Assembly: GCF_001425165.1 (NCBI RefSeq)
Contig: NZ_LMDU01000011.1
Span: forward strand, 310,058 to 374,057
DNA: 64,000 nucleotides
Source: Pelomonas sp. Root405
GTDB lineage: Bacteria; Pseudomonadota; Gammaproteobacteria; Burkholderiales; Burkholderiaceae_C
Reading direction: 5' to 3'
Part shown: positions 16,910 to 24,662 of the stretch, piece by piece
Position numbering within the stretch: position 1 is the first letter of the stretch
Layout of the letters: the number at the start of each line of letters is the position of its first letter
Notes under the pieces: generated by a model
What the model saw: only the letters and a program-made list of their open reading frames with translations
What the model was told of the DNA's origin: nothing
The model's database searches: none
Program-made: the position numbers and the translations under genes

Positions 16910-18741
16910 GCGGCGCTCCTGGGCGCCGTGGCCAGCGCATGCACATGGCGCGTGATCGCATCGGTGATGAAGCGCGCCGTGATGGGCGTGCCGTCGAAAT
17001 GCAGCACCGGCGTGAGGTGCTTGGGCGCCACCTCCAGCTCGTTGACGAGCATGCGGCGCATCTGCGCGTCGCGGTTCTGCTCGACGACGAAGACGGCGGC
17101 GTGCGCCTCGATGAACTCCGCGACCGACGGCGGGAAGGGGTAAGCGCGCAGGCGCATCGCGTCGATGTGGATGCCGGCTTCGGCCAGCGCGGCCAGCGCC
17201 TCGTCCATGGCCGGCGCGGTGGAGCCGAAATAGAGCACCCCGACGCTGGTCTTCTGCGCGGCGGCGCGCACCAGTGGCTGCGGCGCCAGCAAGGCGGCGG
17301 TGGCGAACTTGGCGCGCAGGCGCTCGACATTGCGGACGTAGTCGTCGCCGCGCTCGGAGTAGATGGCCTGCTCGTTGCGCGTGGTGCCGCGTGTGAAATA
17401 GGCGCCTTTGCTCGCATGCGTGCCGGGCAGCGTGCGCCAGGGGATGCCGTCGCCGTCCACGTCCTTGTAGCGGGCGAATTCCTGGCCCGCCTCCAGCTGT
17501 TCCGCCGTCATGACCTTGCCGCGGTCGTAGCGGCGGGTGTCGTCCCATTCGAGCGGCGCGCACAGGCGCTGATTCATGCCGATGTCGAGGTCGCTCATCA
17601 GGAAGACGGGCGTCTGCAGGCGCTCAGCCAGGTCCAGCGCGTCGGCCGCGAACTCGAAACACTCGCGCGGGTCTTCAGGAAGCAGCAGCACATGTTGCGT
17701 GTCGCCATGCGAGGCGTAGGCGCTGCTCAGCAGGTCGGCCTGCTGGGTGCGCGTGGGCATGCCTGTGCTGGGGCCCCCGCGCTGCACGTCGATGACGACG
17801 AAGGGAATCTCGGCGAAATAGGCCAGGCCCAGGAACTCGGTCATCAGCGACACGCCGGGGCCGGACGTGCAGGTGAAGGCGCGTGCGCCGTTCCAGCCGG
17901 CGCCGGTGATGATGCCGATGGACGCGATCTCATCCTCGGCCTGCACGATGGCGTAGCGCTTCTCGCCCGTCTCGGGGTCGGTGCGGAACTTGGTCGCGTA
18001 CTTCTCGAACGCCTCGGCGACCGACGACGACGGCGTGATCGGATACCAGGCGCAGACGGTAGCGCCGCCGTAGACGCAGCCCAGCGCCGTTGCCGCATTG
18101 CCTTCCAGGAAGACCTTGTCGCCCACCGCATCGGCCGACTTCACGGCGAGGCCGAAGGGCTGTACCGACAGGTGATCCCGCGCGAATTCGCGCCCCGCGT
18201 GCAGCGCGCGGACGTTCGAGTCCAGCAGCCTCTCCTTGCCCTTGTACTGCTCGGCGAAAAGCTTCTCGATGACCGCGGCCGGGATGCCCATCAGCTCGCT
18301 CAAGGCGCCGAGCACAAGGATGTTCTTGAACAGCGTGCGCTCGCGCGGCACGTCGTAAGTGGCATTGCAGATGGCCGTGGCCGGCATGCCGATGACGTGG
18401 ATGTCGGTTCGGAAGGCGCTGGCCGGCATGGGCTTGGTGCTGTCGTAGAACAGGTAGCCGCCCGGCTGGATCTCGGCAAGGTCTTGCGCCCAGGTCTGCG
18501 GGTTCATCGCCACCATCAGGTCCACGCCACCACGCCGGCCCAGCCAGCCGGCTTCGCAGACGCGCACCTCGTACCAGGTCGGCAGCCCCTGGATGTTGCT
18601 CGGGAAAATGTTGCGCGGGCTGACCGGCACGCCCATGCGCAGGATGGCGCGGGCGAACAGCTCGTTAGCCGACGCCGAGCCGGAGCCGTTGACGTTGGCG
18701 AACTTGACGACGAAGTCGTTGATGGCTTCGATGCGGCTCAT
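16906..18741 (-). CDS. korA: 2-oxoacid:ferredoxin oxidoreductase, fused gamma-alpha subunit
   Basis: A 611-residue fusion. Residues about 1-190 are a gamma domain (VNGSGSASANELFARAILRMG at the start), and about 200-600 are the alpha domain with AWYPITPSSSVAEAF and the EDEIASIGIITGAGWNGARA stretch that contacts TPP. It pairs with the beta subunit encoded immediately downstream. Both junctions in the operon are 4-base overlaps (start at 18741 against the upstream stop at 18738, stop at 16906 against the korB start), indicating tight translational coupling. There is no separate ferredoxin-like delta gene; iron-sulfur domains are carried by the upstream gene. Confidence 0.93.
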   Translation of the reverse strand: MSRIEAINDFVVKFANVNGSGSASANELFARAILRMGVPVSPRNIFPSNIQGLPTWYEVRVCEAGWLGRRGGVDLMVAMNPQTWAQDLAEIQPGGYLFYDSTKPMPASAFRTDIHVIGMPATAICNATYDVPRERTLFKNILVLGALSELMGIPAAVIEKLFAEQYKGKERLLDSNVRALHAGREFARDHLSVQPFGLAVKSADAVGDKVFLEGNAATALGCVYGGATVCAWYPITPSSSVAEAFEKYATKFRTDPETGEKRYAIVQAEDEIASIGIITGAGWNGARAFTCTSGPGVSLMTEFLGLAYFAEIPFVVIDVQRGGPSTGMPTRTQQADLLSSAYASHGDTQHVLLLPEDPRECFEFAADALDLAERLQTPVFLMSDLDIGMNQRLCAPLEWDDTRRYDRGKVMTAEQLEAGQEFARYKDVDGDGIPWRTLPGTHASKGAYFTRGTTRNEQAIYSERGDDYVRNVERLRAKFATAALLAPQPLVRAAAQKTSVGVLYFGSTAPAMDEALAALAEAGIHIDAMRLRAYPFPPSVAEFIEAHAAVFVVEQNRDAQMRRMLVNELEVAPKHLTPVLHFDGTPITARFITDAITRHVHALATAPRSAA

Positions 18742-20528
18742 GCCGTCACCTCCTTGCGCGTCGTGATATTCCGGCACGAAGCGCCGGCCTTGGCCGTGAC
18801 AAGCAGAAACTTCTGCATGTCCCACGCCCCGGTCGGGCAGCGCTCGGCGCACAGCCCGCAGTGCAGGCAGACGTCCTCGTCCTTGGCCAGGATGCGGCCG
18901 GTCTTCAGCCCGCCCTCGACATAGATGTCCTGCATCAGGTTCAGCGCCGGCGCGTTGAGCCGCTCGCGCAGGTCGGCGCTGTCGTCGCTGTCCTCGGTGA
19001 AGGTGATGCAGTCCATCGGGCAGATGTCCACGCAGGCATCGCACTCGATGCAGAGCTTGGGCGCGAACACCGTCTGCACGTCGCAGTTCAGGCAGCGCTG
19101 CGCCTCCTTGAAGGCGCTGGCGCCGTCGAAGCCCAGCTCGACCTCGACCTTGATGCTGGCCAGTGCGATCTCGGCCGCGGCCCAGGGCACCTTGCCGCGC
19201 AGGTCCAGCGTGATGGCGTTGTCGTAGCTCCACTCATGGATGCCCATCTTCTGGGACACGAGGTTGACATGCGGCGGCGGGCGCTGCGTGACGGGCTCCC
19301 CATGCAGCAGGCGGTCGATGCTGACGGCAGCCTCATGACCGTGCGCGACGGCGGTGATGATGTTCTTCGGACCGAAGGCCGCGTCGCCGCCGAAGAACAC
19401 ATGCGGCAGCGACGACTGGAAGCTCTTCGCATCCAGCACCGGCAGGCCGTCGTCGCCAAAGGCGATGCCCGCGTCACGTTCGATCCACGGGAAGCTGTTT
19501 TCCTGCCCGACGGCGATCAGCACCTCGTCGCAGGGGATGACGATCTCCTCGCCAGTCTGAGCCTTCTTGAAGCGCATGCCGGTCAGCTTGCCGTCGACAT
19601 GCTCGAACGCCACCGGCACATGGAAGTCGAGGATGGGAATGCCTTCGTGCTCGGCGTCCTCCTTCTCCCACGGGCTCGCCTTCATCTGCGCATAGCCGCT
19701 GCGCACGGCCACCGTGACGGAAGAGGCTCCTAACCGCCGGGCCGAGCGGCAGCAGTCCATCGCCGTGTTGCCGCCGCCCAGCACGATGACGCGTGGCGCG
19801 ACGCTGGTCACATGGCCGAAGGACACGCTGGCCAGCCAGTCGATGCCGATGTGGATCTGCGCGGCGGCCTCCTGCCGGCCCGGCAGTGCCAAGTCACGCC
19901 CGCGCGGCGCGCCGCAGCCGACGAAGACGGCGTCCCAGCCCTCGGCCAGCAGCGCCTTCATCGAGTCGATGCGCTGGCCCGAACGCCATTCGACACCCAG
20001 ACCGAGGATGTAGCCGCACTCCTCGTCGATGACGCGTTCGGGCAGCCGAAAGCGCGGGATCTGCGTGCGGATGAAGCCGCCCGGCTTGGCCTCGCCGTCG
20101 AACACCGTGACCGCATAACCCTCCAACGCCAGGTCCCGCGCCACGGCCAACGATGCCGGCCCCGCGCCGACACAGGCCACCCGCTTGCCGTTGCGCGCCG
20201 CCGGCTTGGGCAGCATCGCGCGGAACTCTTCGGTCTTGTTGTCCGCCGCGACACGCTTCAAGCGGCAGATCGCCACCGGCTCCGGCTTGGCGGCCTGCTT
20301 CTCCTCCACGCGGCCACGCCGGCAGGCGGGCTCACAGGGCCGGTCGCAGGTGCGCCCGAGCACGCCGGGGAAGACATTGCTGACCCAGTTCACCCAGTAA
20401 GCCTCGTCATGCCGGCCCTGCGCAATCAGCCGGATGTATTCGGGCACGGGCGTATGTGCCGGGCAGGCCCACTGGCAATCGACGACCTTGTGGAAATAGG
20501 CCGGGTCCGAGATGTCGGTCCGCTGCAC
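18738..20528 (-). CDS. GltD-like FAD/NAD(P)H oxidoreductase with two C-terminal [4Fe-4S] clusters
   Basis: A 596-residue electron-transfer subunit. The N-terminal cysteine-rich helical region (CQWACPAHTPVPEYI, TCDRPCEPACRRG) resembles the glutamate synthase small subunit. Two Rossmann motifs follow (GAGPASLAVARDLALEGY for FAD; GGGNTAMDCCRSARRLG for NAD(P)H). The C-terminus has two CxxCxxCxxxCP clusters (CIECDACVDICP and CLHCGLCAERCP). It probably links the 2-oxoacid oxidoreductase in the same operon to NAD(P)H. The start is a GTG at 20528, chosen because GGAGGAG sits just upstream; the frame is open to 20687. Confidence 0.9.
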   Translation of the reverse strand: MQRTDISDPAYFHKVVDCQWACPAHTPVPEYIRLIAQGRHDEAYWVNWVSNVFPGVLGRTCDRPCEPACRRGRVEEKQAAKPEPVAICRLKRVAADNKTEEFRAMLPKPAARNGKRVACVGAGPASLAVARDLALEGYAVTVFDGEAKPGGFIRTQIPRFRLPERVIDEECGYILGLGVEWRSGQRIDSMKALLAEGWDAVFVGCGAPRGRDLALPGRQEAAAQIHIGIDWLASVSFGHVTSVAPRVIVLGGGNTAMDCCRSARRLGASSVTVAVRSGYAQMKASPWEKEDAEHEGIPILDFHVPVAFEHVDGKLTGMRFKKAQTGEEIVIPCDEVLIAVGQENSFPWIERDAGIAFGDDGLPVLDAKSFQSSLPHVFFGGDAAFGPKNIITAVAHGHEAAVSIDRLLHGEPVTQRPPPHVNLVSQKMGIHEWSYDNAITLDLRGKVPWAAAEIALASIKVEVELGFDGASAFKEAQRCLNCDVQTVFAPKLCIECDACVDICPMDCITFTEDSDDSADLRERLNAPALNLMQDIYVEGGLKTGRILAKDEDVCLHCGLCAERCPTGAWDMQKFLLVTAKAGASCRNITTRKEVTA

Positions 20529-20685
20529 GGTGTCTCCTCCGTGGTGCGATTTGTGTCGGTTCAGTCTAGGACTGCCGACCTTGCGCCGGTCGCGTGGAAA
20601 CCCTTTGCGTGCTGACCTGGGGATGGCGCCGCCCGACGGCGCTGCCAGCATGCCGTCGCCCATTTCGGGCGCAAGGAGTTTCGAC

Positions 20686-21399
20686 ATGGCTTCTCATTTC
20701 ACCCAGGCCTGCCGCGGTGCGCTGCTCGCCCTTGGCCTGCTGGCCGCCGGCCTGGCGCAGGCCGCCAATGACTACTACCTGCAGATCGACGGCATTCCCG
20801 GCGAATCGACCGACCGCTTCCATGAAAACTGGATCGACATTGAAAGTTTCAGCTGGGGTCTGACGCTGGTCACCAGCAACACCGGCGGGGGCAGCGGCAT
20901 CGGCAAGGCCAAGTTTTCGGACTTCAGCTGGATGCAGTTCGTCGACAGTTCGACGCCCAAGTGGTTCGTCAAGGTCGCCAGCGGCAAGCATGTGCCCAAG
21001 GTCACACTGGACGTGACGCGGGACATGGGCGGCCGCAGCGAGTCCTTCTTCCAGATGATCTTCACCGACACCCTCGGCACCGGGCTGCAGGTCAACGGCG
21101 GCACCGAGCTGATGGCAGCGGCCTCGATGGACTCGGGCGCCACAGTGAAGCTGCGCTACCGCCCGCAGGACCCCAAGGGCGGCTTCGGCAACTGGGTCGA
21201 AGGCAGCTTCAACATCAAGACGAACTCGCCGACGGCGCTGTTCAGTGGCGATGAGGACGTGCTGCTCGGGCTGTTCAGCGCCGGCGGCAACATCGTCTTC
21301 GACAGCAAGGCCGTGACGCCGGTGCCGGAACCCGCCAGCGCGGCGCTGCTGCTGGCAGGCGCCGCGCTGCTGGCCCTGAAGCGGCGGCGCGCCGCCTGA
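20686..21399 (+). CDS. Hcp-like PEP-CTERM protein
   Basis: A 237-residue exported protein. It has a signal peptide (1-27), then a domain (28-190) with the pattern of type VI secretion Hcp tube proteins: DYYLQIDGIPGESTD near the start, a WIDIESFSWG strand, and alternating beta segments. It ends with a PEP-CTERM sorting signal (VPEPASAALLLAGAALLALK plus an Arg tail). A signal peptide and surface anchor are not expected of true Hcp, which is cytoplasmic. AAGGAG lies 8 bases before the ATG. It is divergent from the 2-oxoacid oxidoreductase operon, 157 bases away. No other type VI gene is in the window. Confidence 0.88.
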   Translation: MASHFTQACRGALLALGLLAAGLAQAANDYYLQIDGIPGESTDRFHENWIDIESFSWGLTLVTSNTGGGSGIGKAKFSDFSWMQFVDSSTPKWFVKVASGKHVPKVTLDVTRDMGGRSESFFQMIFTDTLGTGLQVNGGTELMAAASMDSGATVKLRYRPQDPKGGFGNWVEGSFNIKTNSPTALFSGDEDVLLGLFSAGGNIVFDSKAVTPVPEPASAALLLAGAALLALKRRRAA

Positions 21400-21437
21400 G
21401 CGGCCGGGCGGCAGGCCGCCCCGCCGGGACCCTTGTC

Positions 21438-21443
21438 TACACT
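21438..21443 (+). promoter_or_regulatory. Candidate leaderless -10 box for kdsD
   Basis: TACACT ends 6 bases before the kdsD ATG at 21450, and no Shine-Dalgarno sequence is present. Transcription would begin at or next to the start codon. A GC-rich hairpin (GGCGGC-AG-GCCGCC) lies just upstream, after the Hcp-like gene, and has no T-run. Confidence 0.45.
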
Positions 21444-21449
21444 GGCCGC

Positions 21450-22436
21450 ATGAGTTCTTCAGTGATTGCCGCCGAGCGCGCCGTCCGCATTGGCCGCCAG
21501 GCGCTCGAGGTGGAGGCCCGCGCCCTGGCGGAGCTGGCGCCGCGCCTGGGCGACGCCTTTGTCCGGGCCGTGCAGACGGTGCTGGACTGCCGCGGCCGCG
21601 TTGCCGTGATGGGCATGGGCAAGAGCGGCCATGTGGGCCGCAAGATCGCCGCGACGCTGGCCTCCACCGGCACGCCAGCCCTCTTCGTCCACCCGGCCGA
21701 GGCGGCCCATGGCGACCTCGGCATGGTCACCAGCGGGGATGTCGTGCTGGCCTTGTCCAACTCGGGCGAGAGCGATGAGCTCAACGCCATCCTGCCGGTG
21801 CTCAAGCGCCTGGGCATCCCGGTCATCGCGATGACGGGCCGCGCCGAGTCCAGCCTCGCTTCCCATGCCGACGTGGTGCTCGACAGCGCCGTGGCTGAAG
21901 AAGCGTGCCCGCTGCAGCTGGCGCCCACGGCCAGCACGACGGCACAGATGGCGCTGGGCGACGCGCTGGCCGTGGCCCTGCTGGACGCGCGCGGCTTCAA
22001 GGCAGAGGACTTTGCCCGCTCCCACCCGGGCGGCGCACTCGGCCGCAAGCTGCTCACGCATGTCCACGACCTGATGCGCTCGGGCGACGCGCTGCCGCGC
22101 GTGGCGGCCGACACCGGCTTCACCGACCTGATGCGCGAGATGAGTGCCAAGGCCCTGGGCATGGCGGTCATCGTCGACGCCGAGGACCGCGTTCAGGGCA
22201 TCTTCACCGACGGCGACCTGCGACGCCTCGTCGAGCAGGGCCGCGACCTGCGCGGGCTGACCGCCGCCGAGGTCGCCCATGCCAGGCCGCGCACGGTCGG
22301 CGCCGACGCGCTGGCCGTGGACGCGGCCGACCTGATGGAGGCCGCACGCATCACCGTCGTCCTCGTCGTCGACGCCGATCAAAGGCTGCTCGGCGCCATC
22401 AGCATCAACGACCTGATGCGGGCCAAGGTGATTTGA
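21450..22436 (+). CDS. kdsD: Arabinose-5-phosphate isomerase
   Basis: A 328-residue cytoplasmic enzyme of the KpsF/GutQ/KdsD family that converts ribulose 5-phosphate to arabinose 5-phosphate, the first step towards Kdo for lipopolysaccharide. The SIS sugar-isomerase domain (about 35-170) contains GMGKSGHVGRKIAATLASTG and the conserved VHPAEAAHGDLGM. Two CBS domains (about 205-325) follow. It is followed without a gap by kdsC (stop and start share one base) and then lptC, the usual order in betaproteobacteria. Confidence 0.95.
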   Translation: MSSSVIAAERAVRIGRQALEVEARALAELAPRLGDAFVRAVQTVLDCRGRVAVMGMGKSGHVGRKIAATLASTGTPALFVHPAEAAHGDLGMVTSGDVVLALSNSGESDELNAILPVLKRLGIPVIAMTGRAESSLASHADVVLDSAVAEEACPLQLAPTASTTAQMALGDALAVALLDARGFKAEDFARSHPGGALGRKLLTHVHDLMRSGDALPRVAADTGFTDLMREMSAKALGMAVIVDAEDRVQGIFTDGDLRRLVEQGRDLRGLTAAEVAHARPRTVGADALAVDAADLMEAARITVVLVVDADQRLLGAISINDLMRAKVI

Positions 22437-23011
22437 TGGCAGCGCTCAGCTTCCCCCCCGAACTCCTTATCCGAGCGCAAGGCGAGGGCCTGGCGATCAA
22501 GCTCGCGATCTTCGACGTCGACGGCGTGCTGACCGACGGCCGCATCTACATCAGCGAGCGCGGCGAGGAGTTCAAGGCCTTCAACACGCTCGATGGCCAC
22601 GGCCTGAAATCGCTGCAGCAGGTGGGCATCACGCCCGTCATCATCACCGGCCGGGACAGCCCGGCCGTCCGCCGGCGCGTGGCGGACCTGGATCTGCAGC
22701 ATGCCGTCTACGGCGTGCGCGACAAGCTGGCCGCCGCCGAGCCGCTGCTGGCGCAACTCGGCGCGAGCTGGGGTGAAGTCGCCGTCATGGGCGACGACTG
22801 GCCCGACCTGCCGTTGATGACGCGCGCCGGTTTCGCCTGCGCCCCGCCCGGCGCCCACGCCGAGGTGCTGGCCATCGCCCACCACGTCACGCGCGCCGCA
22901 GGCGGCCACGGCGCCGCGCGGGAGTATTGCGACGTGCTGCTGATGGCGGCCGGCCATTACGAGCGCCTGCTGCACGCCCACCACGCAACGCTGGACGGGG
23001 GCAAGACTTGA
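22436..23011 (+). CDS. kdsC: 3-deoxy-manno-octulosonate-8-phosphate phosphatase
   Basis: A 191-residue HAD-superfamily phosphatase that removes phosphate from Kdo 8-phosphate. HAD motif I is FDVDGVLTDG with nucleophile D27 and acid/base D29. GDDWPDLPLM supplies the metal-binding aspartates. No cap domain is present, as expected for the KdsC type. The ATG shares its first base with the last base of the kdsD TGA, so translation is coupled. The lptC start overlaps the kdsC stop. Confidence 0.94.
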   Translation: MAALSFPPELLIRAQGEGLAIKLAIFDVDGVLTDGRIYISERGEEFKAFNTLDGHGLKSLQQVGITPVIITGRDSPAVRRRVADLDLQHAVYGVRDKLAAAEPLLAQLGASWGEVAVMGDDWPDLPLMTRAGFACAPPGAHAEVLAIAHHVTRAAGGHGAAREYCDVLLMAAGHYERLLHAHHATLDGGKT

Positions 23012-23664
23012 GCACCGCGCTGCCAGCGCCCGCGCCGCGCCGCCATCAACCCCGCGCCTGGCTGTGGCGGCTGCAGAGCCTGGTCTCCAACTACCTGCCC
23101 CTGCTGCTGATGGCCTTCCTGGCCAGCGGCACCTGGTGGCTGGTCAAGAACACGCCGCTGATCGACGAGCCGGGCGAACTCGCGCCGCCGCGTCACATTC
23201 CCGACTACCGCATGGCCAACTTCGAGATCCAGCGCATCGGCGCCGATGGCCGGCTCAACGTCCAGGTGGCCGGGGCCGAGCTGCGCCACTACCCGGACAC
23301 CGACACCGTCGAGATCGACCAGGTGCGCGTGCGCGCCATCGCGCCGGATGGCAGCCTGGCCATCGCCGAGGCCAAGCGCGCACTCAGCAATGGCGACGGC
23401 ACCGACATGCAGTTGATCGGCAACGTCCATGTGCGCCGCCTGCCGGCCGGCGCCGGCGAGAACGCGGTACCGCAGATGGAGATGCGCGGCGAATTCGTGC
23501 AGGCGCTGTCCAACAGCGAGATCCTGCGCTCCCACCTGCCCGTCACCATCCGGCAGGGCGGCTCGACGCTGAACGCGCAGAACTTCGAGTACCGGCACCT
23601 GACCGGGCAGGTCTCGTTCACCGGCAGGGCCCAGGGGCAGATCGTCTCCAAACCGTCCAGATGA
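23008..23664 (+). CDS. lptC: LPS export ABC transporter periplasmic protein LptC
   Basis: A 218-residue bitopic protein of the lipopolysaccharide transport bridge. A single membrane helix lies near residues 23-42 (NYLPLLLMAFLASGTWWLV), followed by a periplasmic beta-jellyroll with the family's PDYRMANFEIQR and RGEFVQALSNSEILRSHLPV segments. The start is taken as the TTG at 23008, which has GGGGG upstream and overlaps the kdsC TGA. Unusually, the next gene is a short-chain dehydrogenase and not lptA. Confidence 0.92.
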   Translation: MSTALPAPAPRRHQPRAWLWRLQSLVSNYLPLLLMAFLASGTWWLVKNTPLIDEPGELAPPRHIPDYRMANFEIQRIGADGRLNVQVAGAELRHYPDTDTVEIDQVRVRAIAPDGSLAIAEAKRALSNGDGTDMQLIGNVHVRRLPAGAGENAVPQMEMRGEFVQALSNSEILRSHLPVTIRQGGSTLNAQNFEYRHLTGQVSFTGRAQGQIVSKPSR

Positions 23665-24434
23665 GCGCACTCGTCTTTATCACCGGTGCCTCCAGCGGCA
23701 TCGGGCAGGCGCTGGCGCTGCGCTACTACCGCGACGGCGCCCGGCTGGCGCTGGTCGCACGCCGCACCGCCGAGGTCGAGCGCTGGGCAGCCGAGCAACG
23801 GCTGGACGCGGCGCGCTTCAGGATCTACGGCGCCGACGTGGCCGACCTCGACGGGATGGCACGAGTTGGCCGCGACTGCATCGCCGCCCAGGGCCTGCCG
23901 GACGTGGTCATCGCCAATGCCGGCATCAGCATCGGCATGGACACGGCCCACTTCGACGACCTGGACGTCATGCGCCGCACCTTCGCGACCAACAACGTCG
24001 GCCTGGCCGCGACCTTCCATCCTTTTGTCGCCGCGATGATGGCGCGCGGCTCGGGCACCCTGGTCGGCGTGGCCAGCGTGGCGGCCATCCGCGGGCTGCC
24101 CGGGCATGGCGCCTATTGCGCCAGCAAGTCGGCCGTGGTCGCCTACTGCGAAAGCCTGCGCGGGGAATGCCGGCCCTTCGGCGTGCGCGTCGTCACGCTG
24201 CTGCCCGGCTACATCGACACGCCGCTGACGCAAGGCAACCGCTATTCCATGCCCTTCTTGATGAAGGTCGAGGACTTTGCCGACCAGGCCGTGCGCAGCA
24301 TCCAGGCCCAGGTCAGCTACCGCGTCATCCCGTGGCAGATGGGCGTGCTGGCCAAAGTGCTGCGCCTGTTGCCGAACTGGCTCTACGACCGTGTGCTGAG
24401 CGGGCGGGCGCGCAAGAAGCGCGCGAGCGAATAG
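23661..24434 (+). CDS. Short-chain dehydrogenase/reductase
   Basis: A 257-residue SDR-family oxidoreductase. The cofactor motif TGASSGIG is at 8-15, NAG at 86-88, and the catalytic set is S139, Y152 and K156 (AYCASKSA). The basic residues after the second strand (ARRTAEVER) suggest NADPH. The C-terminus (about 225-257) is hydrophobic then very basic, hinting at membrane contact. Its ATG overlaps the lptC TGA by 4 bases, so it is translated from the same message as the Kdo/LPS genes. The substrate is unknown. Confidence 0.92.
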   Translation: MSALVFITGASSGIGQALALRYYRDGARLALVARRTAEVERWAAEQRLDAARFRIYGADVADLDGMARVGRDCIAAQGLPDVVIANAGISIGMDTAHFDDLDVMRRTFATNNVGLAATFHPFVAAMMARGSGTLVGVASVAAIRGLPGHGAYCASKSAVVAYCESLRGECRPFGVRVVTLLPGYIDTPLTQGNRYSMPFLMKVEDFADQAVRSIQAQVSYRVIPWQMGVLAKVLRLLPNWLYDRVLSGRARKKRASE

Positions 24435-24516
24435 GGGCTGACCAGCGCGCGCGCCGTGGCTACACTGCGCGCCTTCGAACCGAGAGCTGACCCGATGGGC
24501 AGCGAAGGAGGACATC

Positions 24517-24543
24517 ATGGCCAAGGTACTTCACCCCTGCTGA
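24517..24543 (+). CDS. Possible 8-codon leader peptide or UGA-containing micro-ORF
   Basis: A very strong ribosome binding site (AAGGAGG, 5 bases before ATG) precedes an ORF reading MAKVLHPC then TGA. A TACACT -10-like box lies about 50 bases upstream. Directly after the TGA is an 8-bp hairpin with an AGCA loop (24550-24569). If UGA were read through, the frame would continue to 24600 (27 codons), placing the UGA in a Cys-UGA-Asp-Cys context. It may be a regulatory leader for the downstream DUF5916-type gene or a chance ORF. I cannot show that it is translated. Confidence 0.3.
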   Translation: MAKVLHPC

Positions 24544-24549
24544 GACTGC

Positions 24550-24569
24550 GCGCTGAAAGCATTTAGCGC
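24550..24569 (+). other. Hairpin directly after the micro-ORF stop codon
   Basis: GCGCTGAA-AGCA-TTTAGCGC forms an 8-bp stem (one G-T pair) with a 4-base loop, starting 6 bases after the TGA of the micro-ORF. There is no T-run behind it, so it does not look like a standard terminator. It could act as an attenuator-like or recoding structure. Confidence 0.5.
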
Positions 24570-24662
24570 TGCCTGCCTGCTGCCGCCCCGTCTGCGCTGA
24601 CCGGCGCCAGCCCATCGATTCCCGCGGCTGCCCGCTCAGGGCGGCCGATCTCGAACCCTGTC

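Noticed and set aside
16939-18924. A 661-codon frame on the plus strand
   Set aside because: It is the mirror of korA, which has clear motifs on the minus strand.
24517-24600. A 27-residue selenoprotein
   Set aside because: The idea rests on one in-frame TGA and a hairpin. No selenoprotein family that I know matches, so I kept it only as an open question.
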